A stretch of DNA of 10,397 bases from Pseudomonadota bacterium (GTDB lineage: Bacteria; Pseudomonadota; Alphaproteobacteria; Rhizobiales; Devosiaceae), in the NCBI GenBank assembly GCA_023430705.1, contig JAEYZJ010000246.1:1-10397 (forward strand). Direction: 5' to 3'. The position numbers and the translations under genes were made by a program. Under the pieces are notes generated by a model, which did no database searches, was not told the origin of the DNA, and saw only the letters and a list, made by a program, of their open reading frames with translations. Positions 1-5,464 of this stretch are shown piece after piece. Position 1 is the stretch's first letter, and each line of letters opens with the position of its first letter.

Positions 1-128
1 TCGCGGGGCGTGAAATCGTCGTTCAGCAACATGACCTTGTAGAGCGGCGGCCGGGCCACCTTCGGCCTGGTGCTGGTGCGCGGCTTGGTCGTGGTGTCGG
101 CCAGGGTATGGTTGGCGGCGATCGACAT
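1..128 (-). CDS. clpS: ATP-dependent Clp protease adaptor ClpS (N-terminal fragment)
   Basis: ClpS binds the N-domain of ClpA in the cytoplasm and delivers N-degron substrates to ClpAP. Read from the ATG at 128 down to the window edge, the frame gives about 42 residues. A polar, disordered-looking N-terminal tail rich in Thr, Lys and Arg is followed by RPPLYKVMLLNDDFTPRE. This matches the start of the conserved ClpS core, where the Pro-Pro-x-Tyr-x-Val and Leu-Asn-Asp-Asp residues are hallmarks. The rest of the protein lies beyond the left edge. In most alphaproteobacteria clpA follows clpS directly, so clpA is expected next to the left, which cannot be seen here. The family call is confident despite the truncation because the core motif is distinctive. 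Confidence 0.9.
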   Translation of the reverse strand, partial: MSIAANHTLADTTTKPRTSTRPKVARPPLYKVMLLNDDFTPR

Positions 129-153
129 GGGCCGAGCATAGCACGAAACGGGT

Positions 154-166
154 CCGGCGTCGCCGG
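154..166. repeat. GC-rich palindrome between exporter and clpS
   Basis: CCGGCGTCGCCGG has 6-bp perfect arms around one central base. It could fold as a 4-bp stem with a 5-nt loop. It lies 5 nt after the exporter stop codon, which would fit a weak terminator, but no T-rich tract follows on the minus strand. It may equally be chance in GC-rich DNA. Confidence 0.35.
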
Positions 167-171
167 GCTGC

Positions 172-1068
172 TCAGGCGAGGCCGGGCCGGCGGAAGAGCA
201 GGTCCTTGGCCGCGACGACGGCGCCGACGGTGATCAGCAGGCAGGCGAGAAGGATCACGGGGGTGAAGGCGGCATAGCCGGCGAGGATGAGGACCAGGGT
301 CGAAAGCAGCGGGGCCGAGTAGGAGGCGGCGCCGAGCACCTGGATGTCGCCGCGCTTCACCCCGATGTCCCAGACATAGAAGGCGAGCCCCACCGGGCCG
401 AGGCCGAGGCCGATTGCGGCCGCCCATTGCCAGCCGGAGGCGGGCCATACGGTGGTCTCGAACAGCAGGTGGCAGATGCCGGCAAGAACGGCGGTGACGA
501 GGCAGAAGCCGGCGATGGCCTCGCTCGGGACATGGGCGAAGCGGCGCGACAGCACGGAATAGCCGGCCCAGGTGACGGCGGCAAAGAGGGCGGCGCCGTA
601 GCCGAGGGCATATTGCGGATCGAAGCCGAAGTGGAAGCCCGGGCCCTCGCCGCGACCGACGACGAGCACGGCGCCGACGAGGGCGAGGGCGCAGCCGGCC
701 AGATGCTGCCACTTGAGCCGCTCGCCGGGCAGGAGGGCGGAAAAGACCACGATCAGGACCGGCCACAGGTAGTTGATGAGGCCGGCCTCGACGGGCGGGG
801 CGTTTCGCAGGGCGAAGAAGTAGGCGAAGTGATAGCCGAAGAGGCCGCCGACGCCGAGCAGCCAGACCGGCCACGGCTGGCGCATGGCCCGGATCGCCCC
901 GGGGCGGATCGCCAGCAGGGACAGGCCCCCGATGGCGAAGCTGAGTGCGGTGAGCTGGAACGCCGGCATGCTGCCGCTGGCGGCGGTCAGAACGGCGAGG
1001 AGCGACCAGAGCAGCACGGCGGAAAAGCCGGTGAGCGTGGCGGCAGAACGGGAGACGGGGCGTGACAT
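172..1068 (-). CDS. DMT-superfamily exporter, YddG-like (EamA domains)
   Basis: An inner-membrane protein of 298 residues with about ten hydrophobic segments, the usual length and topology of two EamA repeats. The N-terminal segment (GFSAVLLWSLLAVL) and the mid-protein stretch ALINYLWP-like followed by VLIVVFSALLPGERL resemble E. coli YddG, an exporter of aromatic amino acids. The substrate here is inferred from that resemblance only. The ATG at 1068 is chosen because the first membrane segment starts about ten residues later. The frame is open further upstream to 1218, but that extension is polar, non-membrane and overlaps the divergent gene. The stop is 43 bp before the clpS start on the same strand. 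A perfect 13-nt palindrome, CCGGCGTCGCCGG (154-166), lies in that gap. Confidence 0.88.
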   Translation of the reverse strand: MSRPVSRSAATLTGFSAVLLWSLLAVLTAASGSMPAFQLTALSFAIGGLSLLAIRPGAIRAMRQPWPVWLLGVGGLFGYHFAYFFALRNAPPVEAGLINYLWPVLIVVFSALLPGERLKWQHLAGCALALVGAVLVVGRGEGPGFHFGFDPQYALGYGAALFAAVTWAGYSVLSRRFAHVPSEAIAGFCLVTAVLAGICHLLFETTVWPASGWQWAAAIGLGLGPVGLAFYVWDIGVKRGDIQVLGAASYSAPLLSTLVLILAGYAAFTPVILLACLLITVGAVVAAKDLLFRRPGLA

Positions 1069-1153
1069 GGTGGCGCTTGTAGAGCATGCCGAGGGAGCTT
1101 GAACAGGCCGCGCGGGGTTGCGGCAGGCGGGCGGGTTGCCTAGCTTTGGGGCC

Positions 1154-1483
1154 ATGCCATTGAGCCTCAACGACATTGCGGAACTGCGCCAGCGGCTTGC
1201 CTCGGGCTTCGGTCCCATCGAGCATGAGGTGGCCGGCGAAAAGGCGGCATCGCTCGGCCATCACGGCCGGCAGGTCGAGAAGGCGATGGCGGCGCTCAGG
1301 GCGTTCGACGCCGATCCGGGGCGGCCGGAAGAGCGCGCCGAGCTGCTCAGGGTCGCGGCGCGCGAGGTGTGGAAGTTCTTCGTGCAACGCGAGATGTGCG
1401 GGTTGCGCGACCAGAAGGACGCGATCCGGCACTACGGCATCCCGGGGGAGGTGCTGGCGCGGCTGGGCGCCATCGAGCGCTGA
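1154..1483 (+). CDS. Small conserved protein, DUF6665-like
   Basis: A predicted 109-residue soluble, mostly helical protein of unknown function. Notable segments are IEHEVAGEKAASLGHHGRQVEKAMAAL in outline (residues about 19-45), RAFDAD, VWKFFVQREMCGLRD (about 77-91) and a C-terminal IPGEVLARLGAIE. These resemble, from memory, a small uncharacterised alphaproteobacterial family (DUF6665). It has no signal peptide or membrane segment. The ATG at 1154 is preferred because the family-like sequence starts right after it. A TTG at 1118 would add 12 residues of low-complexity sequence. The ribosome-binding site is weak (GGGG about 4 nt upstream). It is divergent from the DMT exporter across 85 bp. 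Family naming is moderately sure; function is unknown. Confidence 0.75.
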   Translation: MPLSLNDIAELRQRLASGFGPIEHEVAGEKAASLGHHGRQVEKAMAALRAFDADPGRPEERAELLRVAAREVWKFFVQREMCGLRDQKDAIRHYGIPGEVLARLGAIER

Positions 1484-1500
1484 TGCACCAATGCGATACA

Positions 1501-1533
1501 TCGGTTGAACCGAACTATGCCCCTCCCTATTCT
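1501..1533 (+). promoter_or_regulatory. Candidate sigma70-type promoter with palindrome over the -35
   Basis: TTGAAC (1505-1510) and TATTCT (1528-1533) are separated by 17 nt, a plausible vegetative promoter for the fusion regulator that starts at 1620. The -35 hexamer lies inside a perfect palindrome with a one-base centre, TCGGTTGAACCGA (1501-1513), so a bound dimer would occlude it. The implied leader is about 80 nt. No transcript data are available; this is read from spacing and hexamers only. Confidence 0.45.
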
Positions 1534-1619
1534 CGCTACGATCGACTACAGGGACGCAGGGCCGCATCTCCTCTTGGGGTGGTGACGGTTCTCGGGTTTT
1601 CTCCCGGCTGGGGTAGCCG

Positions 1620-2912
1620 ATGCTAGGCGACAAGGTGCGCGGAACGTCCCGCGGTGCCGACAGATCACTTTCCGCGCGGACACAGGGCACGTCGCTCCGG
1701 CCGCCGTTCCACAAGAGTGCCGTCGATGTCATCTGGACCGGGTTCCGGATCGACGCCGACGCCGTGAGGCCGTTCCTGCCCGAGGGGCTGGTGCTGTCGC
1801 CGACGAGCATCGGAATTCTCGGCATCTACACCGCGCCGAGCGGGCGCGGGCTCGCCCCTTACCAGCGCGGCGTCGTGGGCGTCTCGGCCGAGGGCGTGCC
1901 GGGCTCCGACATCGGCGAGGGGATGTTCGTGATGGGCGACATTCTCGACATGCCCGGCGGCGCGGTGATGCGCGAACTCTATACGGACAGCGTGGTTGAG
2001 GGCGCGGCGCGGACGTGGTTCGCAGACGGACTGCTGCACGGGGCGGCGAGCGTCGACGGGGTCGACTGGCTGCGCGCCAGCATCCGCCCGGCCGGCGAGG
2101 TCCGGCACGGGCTGACGGGCGTCGACACGTTCCTCGGGCAGACGAAGGCGGGGCTCGTCCGCTACGCCGACTCGACGATTGCCGACCTCGTCGATGCGGA
2201 GGTGGTGGCGCTGGAAATCACCGACGCCGCACCCGACTACATGCGGGCCCTGCGGCCGGTCGAGTACGTGTTCGGGCTGCATGCGGTGCGCGTGAACTCG
2301 ATCTGGAGCGAGCCGCGCGTGGTCGGGCCGCAGGCCGCGATGAATGCGACGAGCGTGTTCCTGAGCCTCATCGACGACACCGGTCGGGCGGCGGCGGTGG
2401 TGCGCGAGGACGGCACGCTGATCGAGGCGAATGCGCGGGCCCACGCCTTGCTGGCGCTCGAGGGATCGGGCGTGGGCGAGCGGCTGCTGTCCAGTGTTCC
2501 GGCGGAGCGGCAGGCGCTGAGCCGAGCGCTGCGCGAAAGCGTGGCGCGGACCGGGCCGCGCGCCTCCGACCCGGTGCTGATGCAACGGCCCGGCGGCGGC
2601 TATGTGCTGGCCTATGTGCTGCCGCTCGAGCACGGCGAGCACGGCCCGGATGCGGCGCTGGTGCTGCTGTCGGACATCCAGGGCACGGAGCGGCGCGACG
2701 CGGCGCAACTGCTGCAGCTGTTCGGCCTGACGGCGGCGGAGGCGCGGCTTGCGGCGCTGGTGGGGTGCGGCATGGCCGTGAAGGCGGCGGCGGCCGAACT
2801 GGGCGTGACCGAACACACGGCGCGCTCGACGCTCAAGACGGTCTACGACAAGCTGATGATCAAGAAGCAGTCCGAGCTCGGGCACCTCGTGGCACGGCTG
2901 CAGTTTTCATAG
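1620..2912 (+). CDS. Fusion regulator: acetoacetate-decarboxylase-like domain + PAS-like + LuxR-type HTH
   Basis: A 430-residue protein with three parts. Residues about 30-236 resemble the acetoacetate decarboxylase (ADC) fold: FRIDADAVRPFLPEGL matches the conserved start, and a Gly-rich middle, an MREL segment (117-120) and an AVRVNSIWSEPR segment (222-233) follow in the right order. Aligned from memory with clostridial ADC, the catalytic Lys-Lys after the REL segment is replaced by non-lysine residues (YTDSVVEG, 121-128), so it is probably not a decarboxylase. Residues about 250-355 look like a PAS domain (VREDGTLIEANARAHALL). Residues 370-424 form a LuxR/NarL-type HTH (LTAAEARLAAL, then LGVTEHTARSTLKTVYDKL). 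There are no membrane segments, so it is a cytoplasmic regulator. The inference is that the ADC-like part senses a small carboxylic or keto ligand. The start at 1620 has GGGG 6 nt upstream. Target genes are unknown; the palindrome at 1501-1513 suggests autoregulation. Confidence 0.8.
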   Translation: MLGDKVRGTSRGADRSLSARTQGTSLRPPFHKSAVDVIWTGFRIDADAVRPFLPEGLVLSPTSIGILGIYTAPSGRGLAPYQRGVVGVSAEGVPGSDIGEGMFVMGDILDMPGGAVMRELYTDSVVEGAARTWFADGLLHGAASVDGVDWLRASIRPAGEVRHGLTGVDTFLGQTKAGLVRYADSTIADLVDAEVVALEITDAAPDYMRALRPVEYVFGLHAVRVNSIWSEPRVVGPQAAMNATSVFLSLIDDTGRAAAVVREDGTLIEANARAHALLALEGSGVGERLLSSVPAERQALSRALRESVARTGPRASDPVLMQRPGGGYVLAYVLPLEHGEHGPDAALVLLSDIQGTERRDAAQLLQLFGLTAAEARLAALVGCGMAVKAAAAELGVTEHTARSTLKTVYDKLMIKKQSELGHLVARLQFS

Positions 2913-2939
2913 GGGCAATGCGGCCGGCGCGCGCCGTCC

Positions 2940-2955
2940 CCCCACATTTGTGGGG
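2940..2955. repeat. Inverted repeat after the fusion regulator
   Basis: CCCCACATTTGTGGGG has 7-bp arms around TT, and folds as a 6-bp stem with an ATTT tetraloop. It starts 28 nt after the stop codon of the fusion regulator and 65 nt before the preferred start of the next gene. No U-tract follows, so it is either a weak terminator or an operator for the small downstream gene. Confidence 0.45.
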
Positions 2956-3019
2956 TGCGCCGAAGGGCGAAGCGGCCGATGTTCGGGACAAGGAAACGCA
3001 TCCCGTCAGGACCCTCGCC

Positions 3020-3292
3020 GTGCTCGGACTACTCGACAAGGACACCGCCACGGTGTTGCCCAAGCTCGCAGGGCTGACCGTCGGCGAGGCGATCGCGATG
3101 CTGCAGACGTTCGATCCGGCGGCGCCGCTGCTGGTGCGGGCGGAGAACGGCGGCTTCGTCGAGGCGCTCGGCTTCCGCGCCACCGGGGTGGTGCTGAACG
3201 CCAACAGCGCCGAAGGGTACGGGCCGCATGACCTGCCCGATCCGGGCCGGCGCGCCGACGTGACCGCGGTGGTGGTGCGCGCCGCCGGTTGA
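3020..3292 (+). CDS. Hypothetical small protein
   Basis: A 90-residue predicted soluble protein that I do not recognise with certainty. It has no signal peptide or membrane segment. The stretch LTVGEAIAMLQTFDPAAPLL (residues about 19-38) followed by charged and Gly residues resembles many small uncharacterised proteins that carry a GE-x-I-x-x-LQ-x-x-DP-x-x-P motif; I know no function for these. The GTG at 3020 is preferred because AGGA (3008-3011) sits 8 nt upstream. The same frame is open further left, with an ATG at 2918 that would add 34 residues of poorly structured sequence encoded across the 2940-2955 inverted repeat. Its stop codon is 1 bp from the end of the convergent acetyltransferase gene. 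Third-position GC and its continuity support a real gene. Confidence 0.6.
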   Translation: MLGLLDKDTATVLPKLAGLTVGEAIAMLQTFDPAAPLLVRAENGGFVEALGFRATGVVLNANSAEGYGPHDLPDPGRRADVTAVVVRAAG

Positions 3293-3293
3293 G

Positions 3294-3752
3294 CTAAAGC
3301 TCCAGCTTGAAGCCTTCGTGGCTCTTGCTGAACCCCAGCCGCTCGAAAAAGCGATGCGCGTCGAGGCGCTTCTTGTTCGAGGTGAGCTGGACGAGGCCAC
3401 AGCCGCGGGCCCGCGCCTCGCCGATCGCCCATCCGATCATCTCGCTGCCGAGCCCGAGGTTCCGGTGCGCCGGAGCGACATGCACGGCCTCGATGAGGCA
3501 ACGCGTCTGGCCGAGGCGGGCGATGCCCGGGATGAAGCTGAGCTGGAGCGTGCCGACGGGGGTGCCATCCCGTTCTGCGACGACGAGGCGCTGGCCCGGA
3601 TCGGCGTCGATGGCCGCCAGGGCCGCGAGATAGCGCGGGTGATCGGGCCGGTCCGGCTGATCAGGAGTGGGCACGACGCTGTCATCGACGATGAGGCGGA
3701 CGATGAAGCCGAGGTCGTCGGCGGTGGCGTCGCGACAGGAAAGGCGATTCAC
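3294..3752 (-). CDS. GNAT-family N-acetyltransferase
   Basis: A 152-residue cytoplasmic protein with the GNAT fold, which transfers acetyl from acetyl-CoA to an amine or amino group. Residues 54-72 (QRLVVAERDGTPVGTLQLS) form the central strands. IEAVHVAPAHRNLGLGSEMI (87-106) is motif A with the pyrophosphate-binding R-x-x-G-x-G (97-102). AHRFFERLGF (132-141) is the usual C-terminal helix and strand. The start is GTG at 3752, and GTGA overlaps the stop of the upstream ArsR gene by 4 bp, so the two are translationally coupled and one transcript. Its placement with a repressor and efflux pumps suggests a detoxification substrate such as an antibiotic or toxic amine. That is inference from context; the sequence does not identify the substrate. 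Confidence 0.88.
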   Translation of the reverse strand: MNRLSCRDATADDLGFIVRLIVDDSVVPTPDQPDRPDHPRYLAALAAIDADPGQRLVVAERDGTPVGTLQLSFIPGIARLGQTRCLIEAVHVAPAHRNLGLGSEMIGWAIGEARARGCGLVQLTSNKKRLDAHRFFERLGFSKSHEGFKLEL

Positions 3753-4117
3753 GTCGGATGATCCTCCAGGTCCTCGATGTGGAGGTCCCGGGTGCTGGCA
3801 ATAATCGAGTCGAGGAAGCCGGGGAAGCGCGCGTCGAGGTCGGCGCGGCGCAGGCTGACACGGCGGCGGGTGCCCTCGGGCACGACGTTGACGATGCCGG
3901 CCTCACGCAGCTTCGATACGTGGTAGCTGATGGCGGTCTTGCTCGCGAGGTCGGTGAACTGGCCGCAGGTCATGCCGGCCCCGGCCCGGGACAGATGAGC
4001 GATGATGGCGAGCCGGGTCTGGTCGCCGAGGGCGGCCAGCACCTCGGGCAGCGCGATCCGGTCGGCCTCGGGGTGCGGCAGGGGCTGCTGCGGTTTCATG
4101 GCCGAAAAGTAGTCCAT
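3749..4117 (-). CDS. ArsR-family winged-helix transcriptional repressor
   Basis: A 122-residue DNA-binding protein. LPEVLAALGDQTRLAIIAHL (residues 23-42) is the typical ArsR opening. The recognition helix is SKTAISYHVSKLREAGIV (59-76), followed by a beta-wing (NVVPEGTRRRVSLRR, 77-91). The ArsR/SmtB metal-binding Cys pair (ELCVC type) is absent; the only cysteine is in MTCGQF (49-54). A non-metal effector is therefore likely. It heads an operon with the GNAT gene and is divergent from the MFS pair. A perfect 18-bp palindrome starts 11 bp upstream of its start codon, so autorepression is expected. The ATG at 4117 is used; an in-frame ATG at 4099 is also possible, and neither has a clear ribosome-binding site. 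Confidence 0.9.
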   Translation of the reverse strand: MDYFSAMKPQQPLPHPEADRIALPEVLAALGDQTRLAIIAHLSRAGAGMTCGQFTDLASKTAISYHVSKLREAGIVNVVPEGTRRRVSLRRADLDARFPGFLDSIIASTRDLHIEDLEDHPT

Positions 4118-4128
4118 CGGGGGCCAAA

Positions 4129-4146
4129 GTTCAACGATCGTTGAAC
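4129..4146. promoter_or_regulatory. Operator 1 (ArsR-proximal), perfect 18-bp palindrome
   Basis: GTTCAACGATCGTTGAAC reads the same on both strands. It ends 11 bp from the arsR start codon. It shares the half-site GTTCAA(C/T)G with a second palindrome at 4181-4198, 52 bp centre to centre, which is about five helical turns. This is the expected arrangement for a dimeric ArsR repressor controlling divergent promoters. Confidence 0.8.
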
Positions 4147-4152
4147 CAGGGG

Positions 4153-4181
4153 TTGACGACGCCGCGAGCGGCGTTCATTTG
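4153..4181 (+). promoter_or_regulatory. Candidate promoter for the MFS pair
   Basis: TTGACG (4153-4158) is a good -35 hexamer. The best-spaced -10 is the weak CATTTG (4176-4181, 17-nt spacer). Operator 2 begins at 4181, so a bound repressor would cover the end of the -10 and the start site. The -35 is convincing, the -10 much less so. Confidence 0.35.
4159..4174. repeat. GC-rich inverted repeat between the two operators
   Basis: ACGCCGCGAGCGGCGT has 7-bp perfect arms around GA. It sits between operators 1 and 2, within the spacer of the candidate MFS promoter, and has no sequence similarity to the operators. It could be a site for a second regulator or a chance GC repeat. Confidence 0.35.
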
Positions 4182-4198
4182 TTCAATGACCATTGAAC
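4181..4198. promoter_or_regulatory. Operator 2 (MFS-proximal), near-perfect 18-bp palindrome
   Basis: GTTCAATGACCATTGAAC has 8-bp perfect arms around AC. It ends 13 bp before the preferred MFS start at 4212, and AAGGA, the likely ribosome-binding site, begins 2 nt after it. With operator 1 it gives the consensus GTTCAAYGANCRTTGAAC. Confidence 0.78.
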
Positions 4199-4211
4199 TA
4201 AGGACATGGCC

Positions 4212-5387
4212 ATGGACATGCGACTGGTCTGGCTGGCGCTCGGAACGTTCGGCATCGGGGTCGAGGGGTTCGTGATCGCCACCCTCCTGCCGGCCATCGC
4301 GGCCGACAGCGGCGTGTCGGTGACGACGGCGGGCTATCTCGTCTTCGCCTATGCCATCGCCTACGCGGTCGGCGCGCCGGTGCTGTCGGCGATGACGGGG
4401 CGGTTCGACCGGCGGGTGCTGCTGGCGGCGACGGCGACGGTGTTCGCGCTCGGCGCGCTGGTGGCGGCCTGGTCGGAGGGATACTGGATCCTGCTCATGG
4501 CACGGGTGATGATCGCTGCATGTGCGGGGCTCTATGCGGCTTCGGCGCAGGCGGCGGCGGTCACCATCGCGCCGGTGGAGCGGCGGGCGCGGGCGGTCTC
4601 GATCGTCGTCGCCGGCACGACCATGGCGGTGGCCCTGGGGGCCCCGATCGGCGCCTTCATAAGCAGCGCGGCGGGGTGGCGCGGCACCTATGTCGCCATC
4701 GCCGCGGTCGGGTTGCTGACCGCGCTCGCCATCTGGTTCATGCTGCCGGCGGGCATCAAGGGCGACCGGCGCAGCATCCGGGACCGGCTGGGCGTGCTGG
4801 CGGTGCCGGGCATCGGGCCGTCCCTGCTCACCATCCTGCTCTACATGACCGGGCCGTTCGCCGGGTTCATCTACCTTGCGCCCGTCACGACGCAACTCAT
4901 GGGGCTGGATGCGGGGCTGCTGCCCTACGTGATGCTGGCATACGGAATCGGTGCGGCCATCGGCAACAGCCTGGGCGGGCAGCTCTCGGACCGGATCGGG
5001 GCCAACCGGACGCTGGTGGCGGCCATGGTCGCCGCCGTCGTCGGGCTGCTGGGGTTGTCGGCAATTCCGGTGATCGTGCCGGCGGGGCTGATCCAGCCGG
5101 TCTTTTTCGCCTTCATGTTCGCCTGGGGCGTCGTGGGATGGATCTTCCTGCCGGCGCAGGTGAGCCGGATCGTGGCCATGGCTCCGGCCTCGGCGCCGCT
5201 GGCGCTGTCGCTCAACGCCTCCTGCCTGTACCTCGGGACGGCGCTCGGCGCGGTGGTCGGCGGACAGGTGATCGAGCGGTTCGGCATCGGGCAGCTCGGG
5301 CTCGTCGCCGCGGCCTTCCCGGCGCTGGCGCTGGTGGTGTTCGTCACCACGCGGCCGACCCCGGCGATCGTGCCGCGGCTTGGCTGA
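4212..5387 (+). CDS. MFS transporter, DHA1-type efflux permease (copy 1)
   Basis: A 391-residue inner-membrane permease with about twelve hydrophobic segments, the usual length for proton-coupled drug or metabolite exporters of the AraJ/chloramphenicol-exporter kind. The TM2-TM3 loop carries a degenerate motif A (MTGRFDRRVLLA). The second half has the matching GGQLSDRIGANRTL loop. TM5 contains MAVALGAPIGAFI, like the antiporter motif C region of this group. The ATG at 4212 is preferred over 4206 because AAGGA (4200-4204) lies 7 nt upstream and because the downstream paralog begins with the same MDMRL. It is divergent from ArsR-GNAT and preceded by operator 2, so it is likely derepressed by an ArsR ligand. 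Substrate unknown. Confidence 0.9.
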   Translation: MDMRLVWLALGTFGIGVEGFVIATLLPAIAADSGVSVTTAGYLVFAYAIAYAVGAPVLSAMTGRFDRRVLLAATATVFALGALVAAWSEGYWILLMARVMIAACAGLYAASAQAAAVTIAPVERRARAVSIVVAGTTMAVALGAPIGAFISSAAGWRGTYVAIAAVGLLTALAIWFMLPAGIKGDRRSIRDRLGVLAVPGIGPSLLTILLYMTGPFAGFIYLAPVTTQLMGLDAGLLPYVMLAYGIGAAIGNSLGGQLSDRIGANRTLVAAMVAAVVGLLGLSAIPVIVPAGLIQPVFFAFMFAWGVVGWIFLPAQVSRIVAMAPASAPLALSLNASCLYLGTALGAVVGGQVIERFGIGQLGLVAAAFPALALVVFVTTRPTPAIVPRLG

Positions 5388-5464
5388 AAGGCCTAGCAGG
5401 CGCCGCTTGACCGCGGTCGGGGACTCCCTGCCTATGGGAGCGGGAGAGGGGCCTCGCTTATTTC

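Noticed and set aside
1501..1513. The TCGGTTGAACCGA palindrome as a third ArsR operator
   Set aside because: It shares TTGAAC with the ArsR half-site, but the symmetry axis and spacing differ: the 18-bp operators need two outward GTTCAAYG arms. It is better explained as a site for another dimer, or chance.
23..1825. A 600-codon minus-strand open frame
   Set aside because: It overlaps the YddG-like exporter in another frame and crosses two plus-strand genes. Arg/Pro-rich low-complexity translation; no start or domain support.
1620..2912. Active acetoacetate decarboxylase
   Set aside because: The expected catalytic lysine pair after the REL motif appears absent, and the protein carries a DNA-binding domain, so a regulatory role is more likely.
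2015..2917. Plus-strand open frame inside the fusion regulator, continuous with the small hypothetical gene
   Set aside because: The upstream part is a shadow frame of the ADC-PAS-LuxR gene. Only the part after 2918, more likely 3020, has normal protein composition and a ribosome-binding site.
3291..3302. GAGCTAAAGCTC inverted repeat at the convergent gene ends, as a bidirectional terminator
   Set aside because: The arms are only 5 bp with a 2-nt centre, there are no T tracts on either side, and most of it lies within the GNAT coding end.
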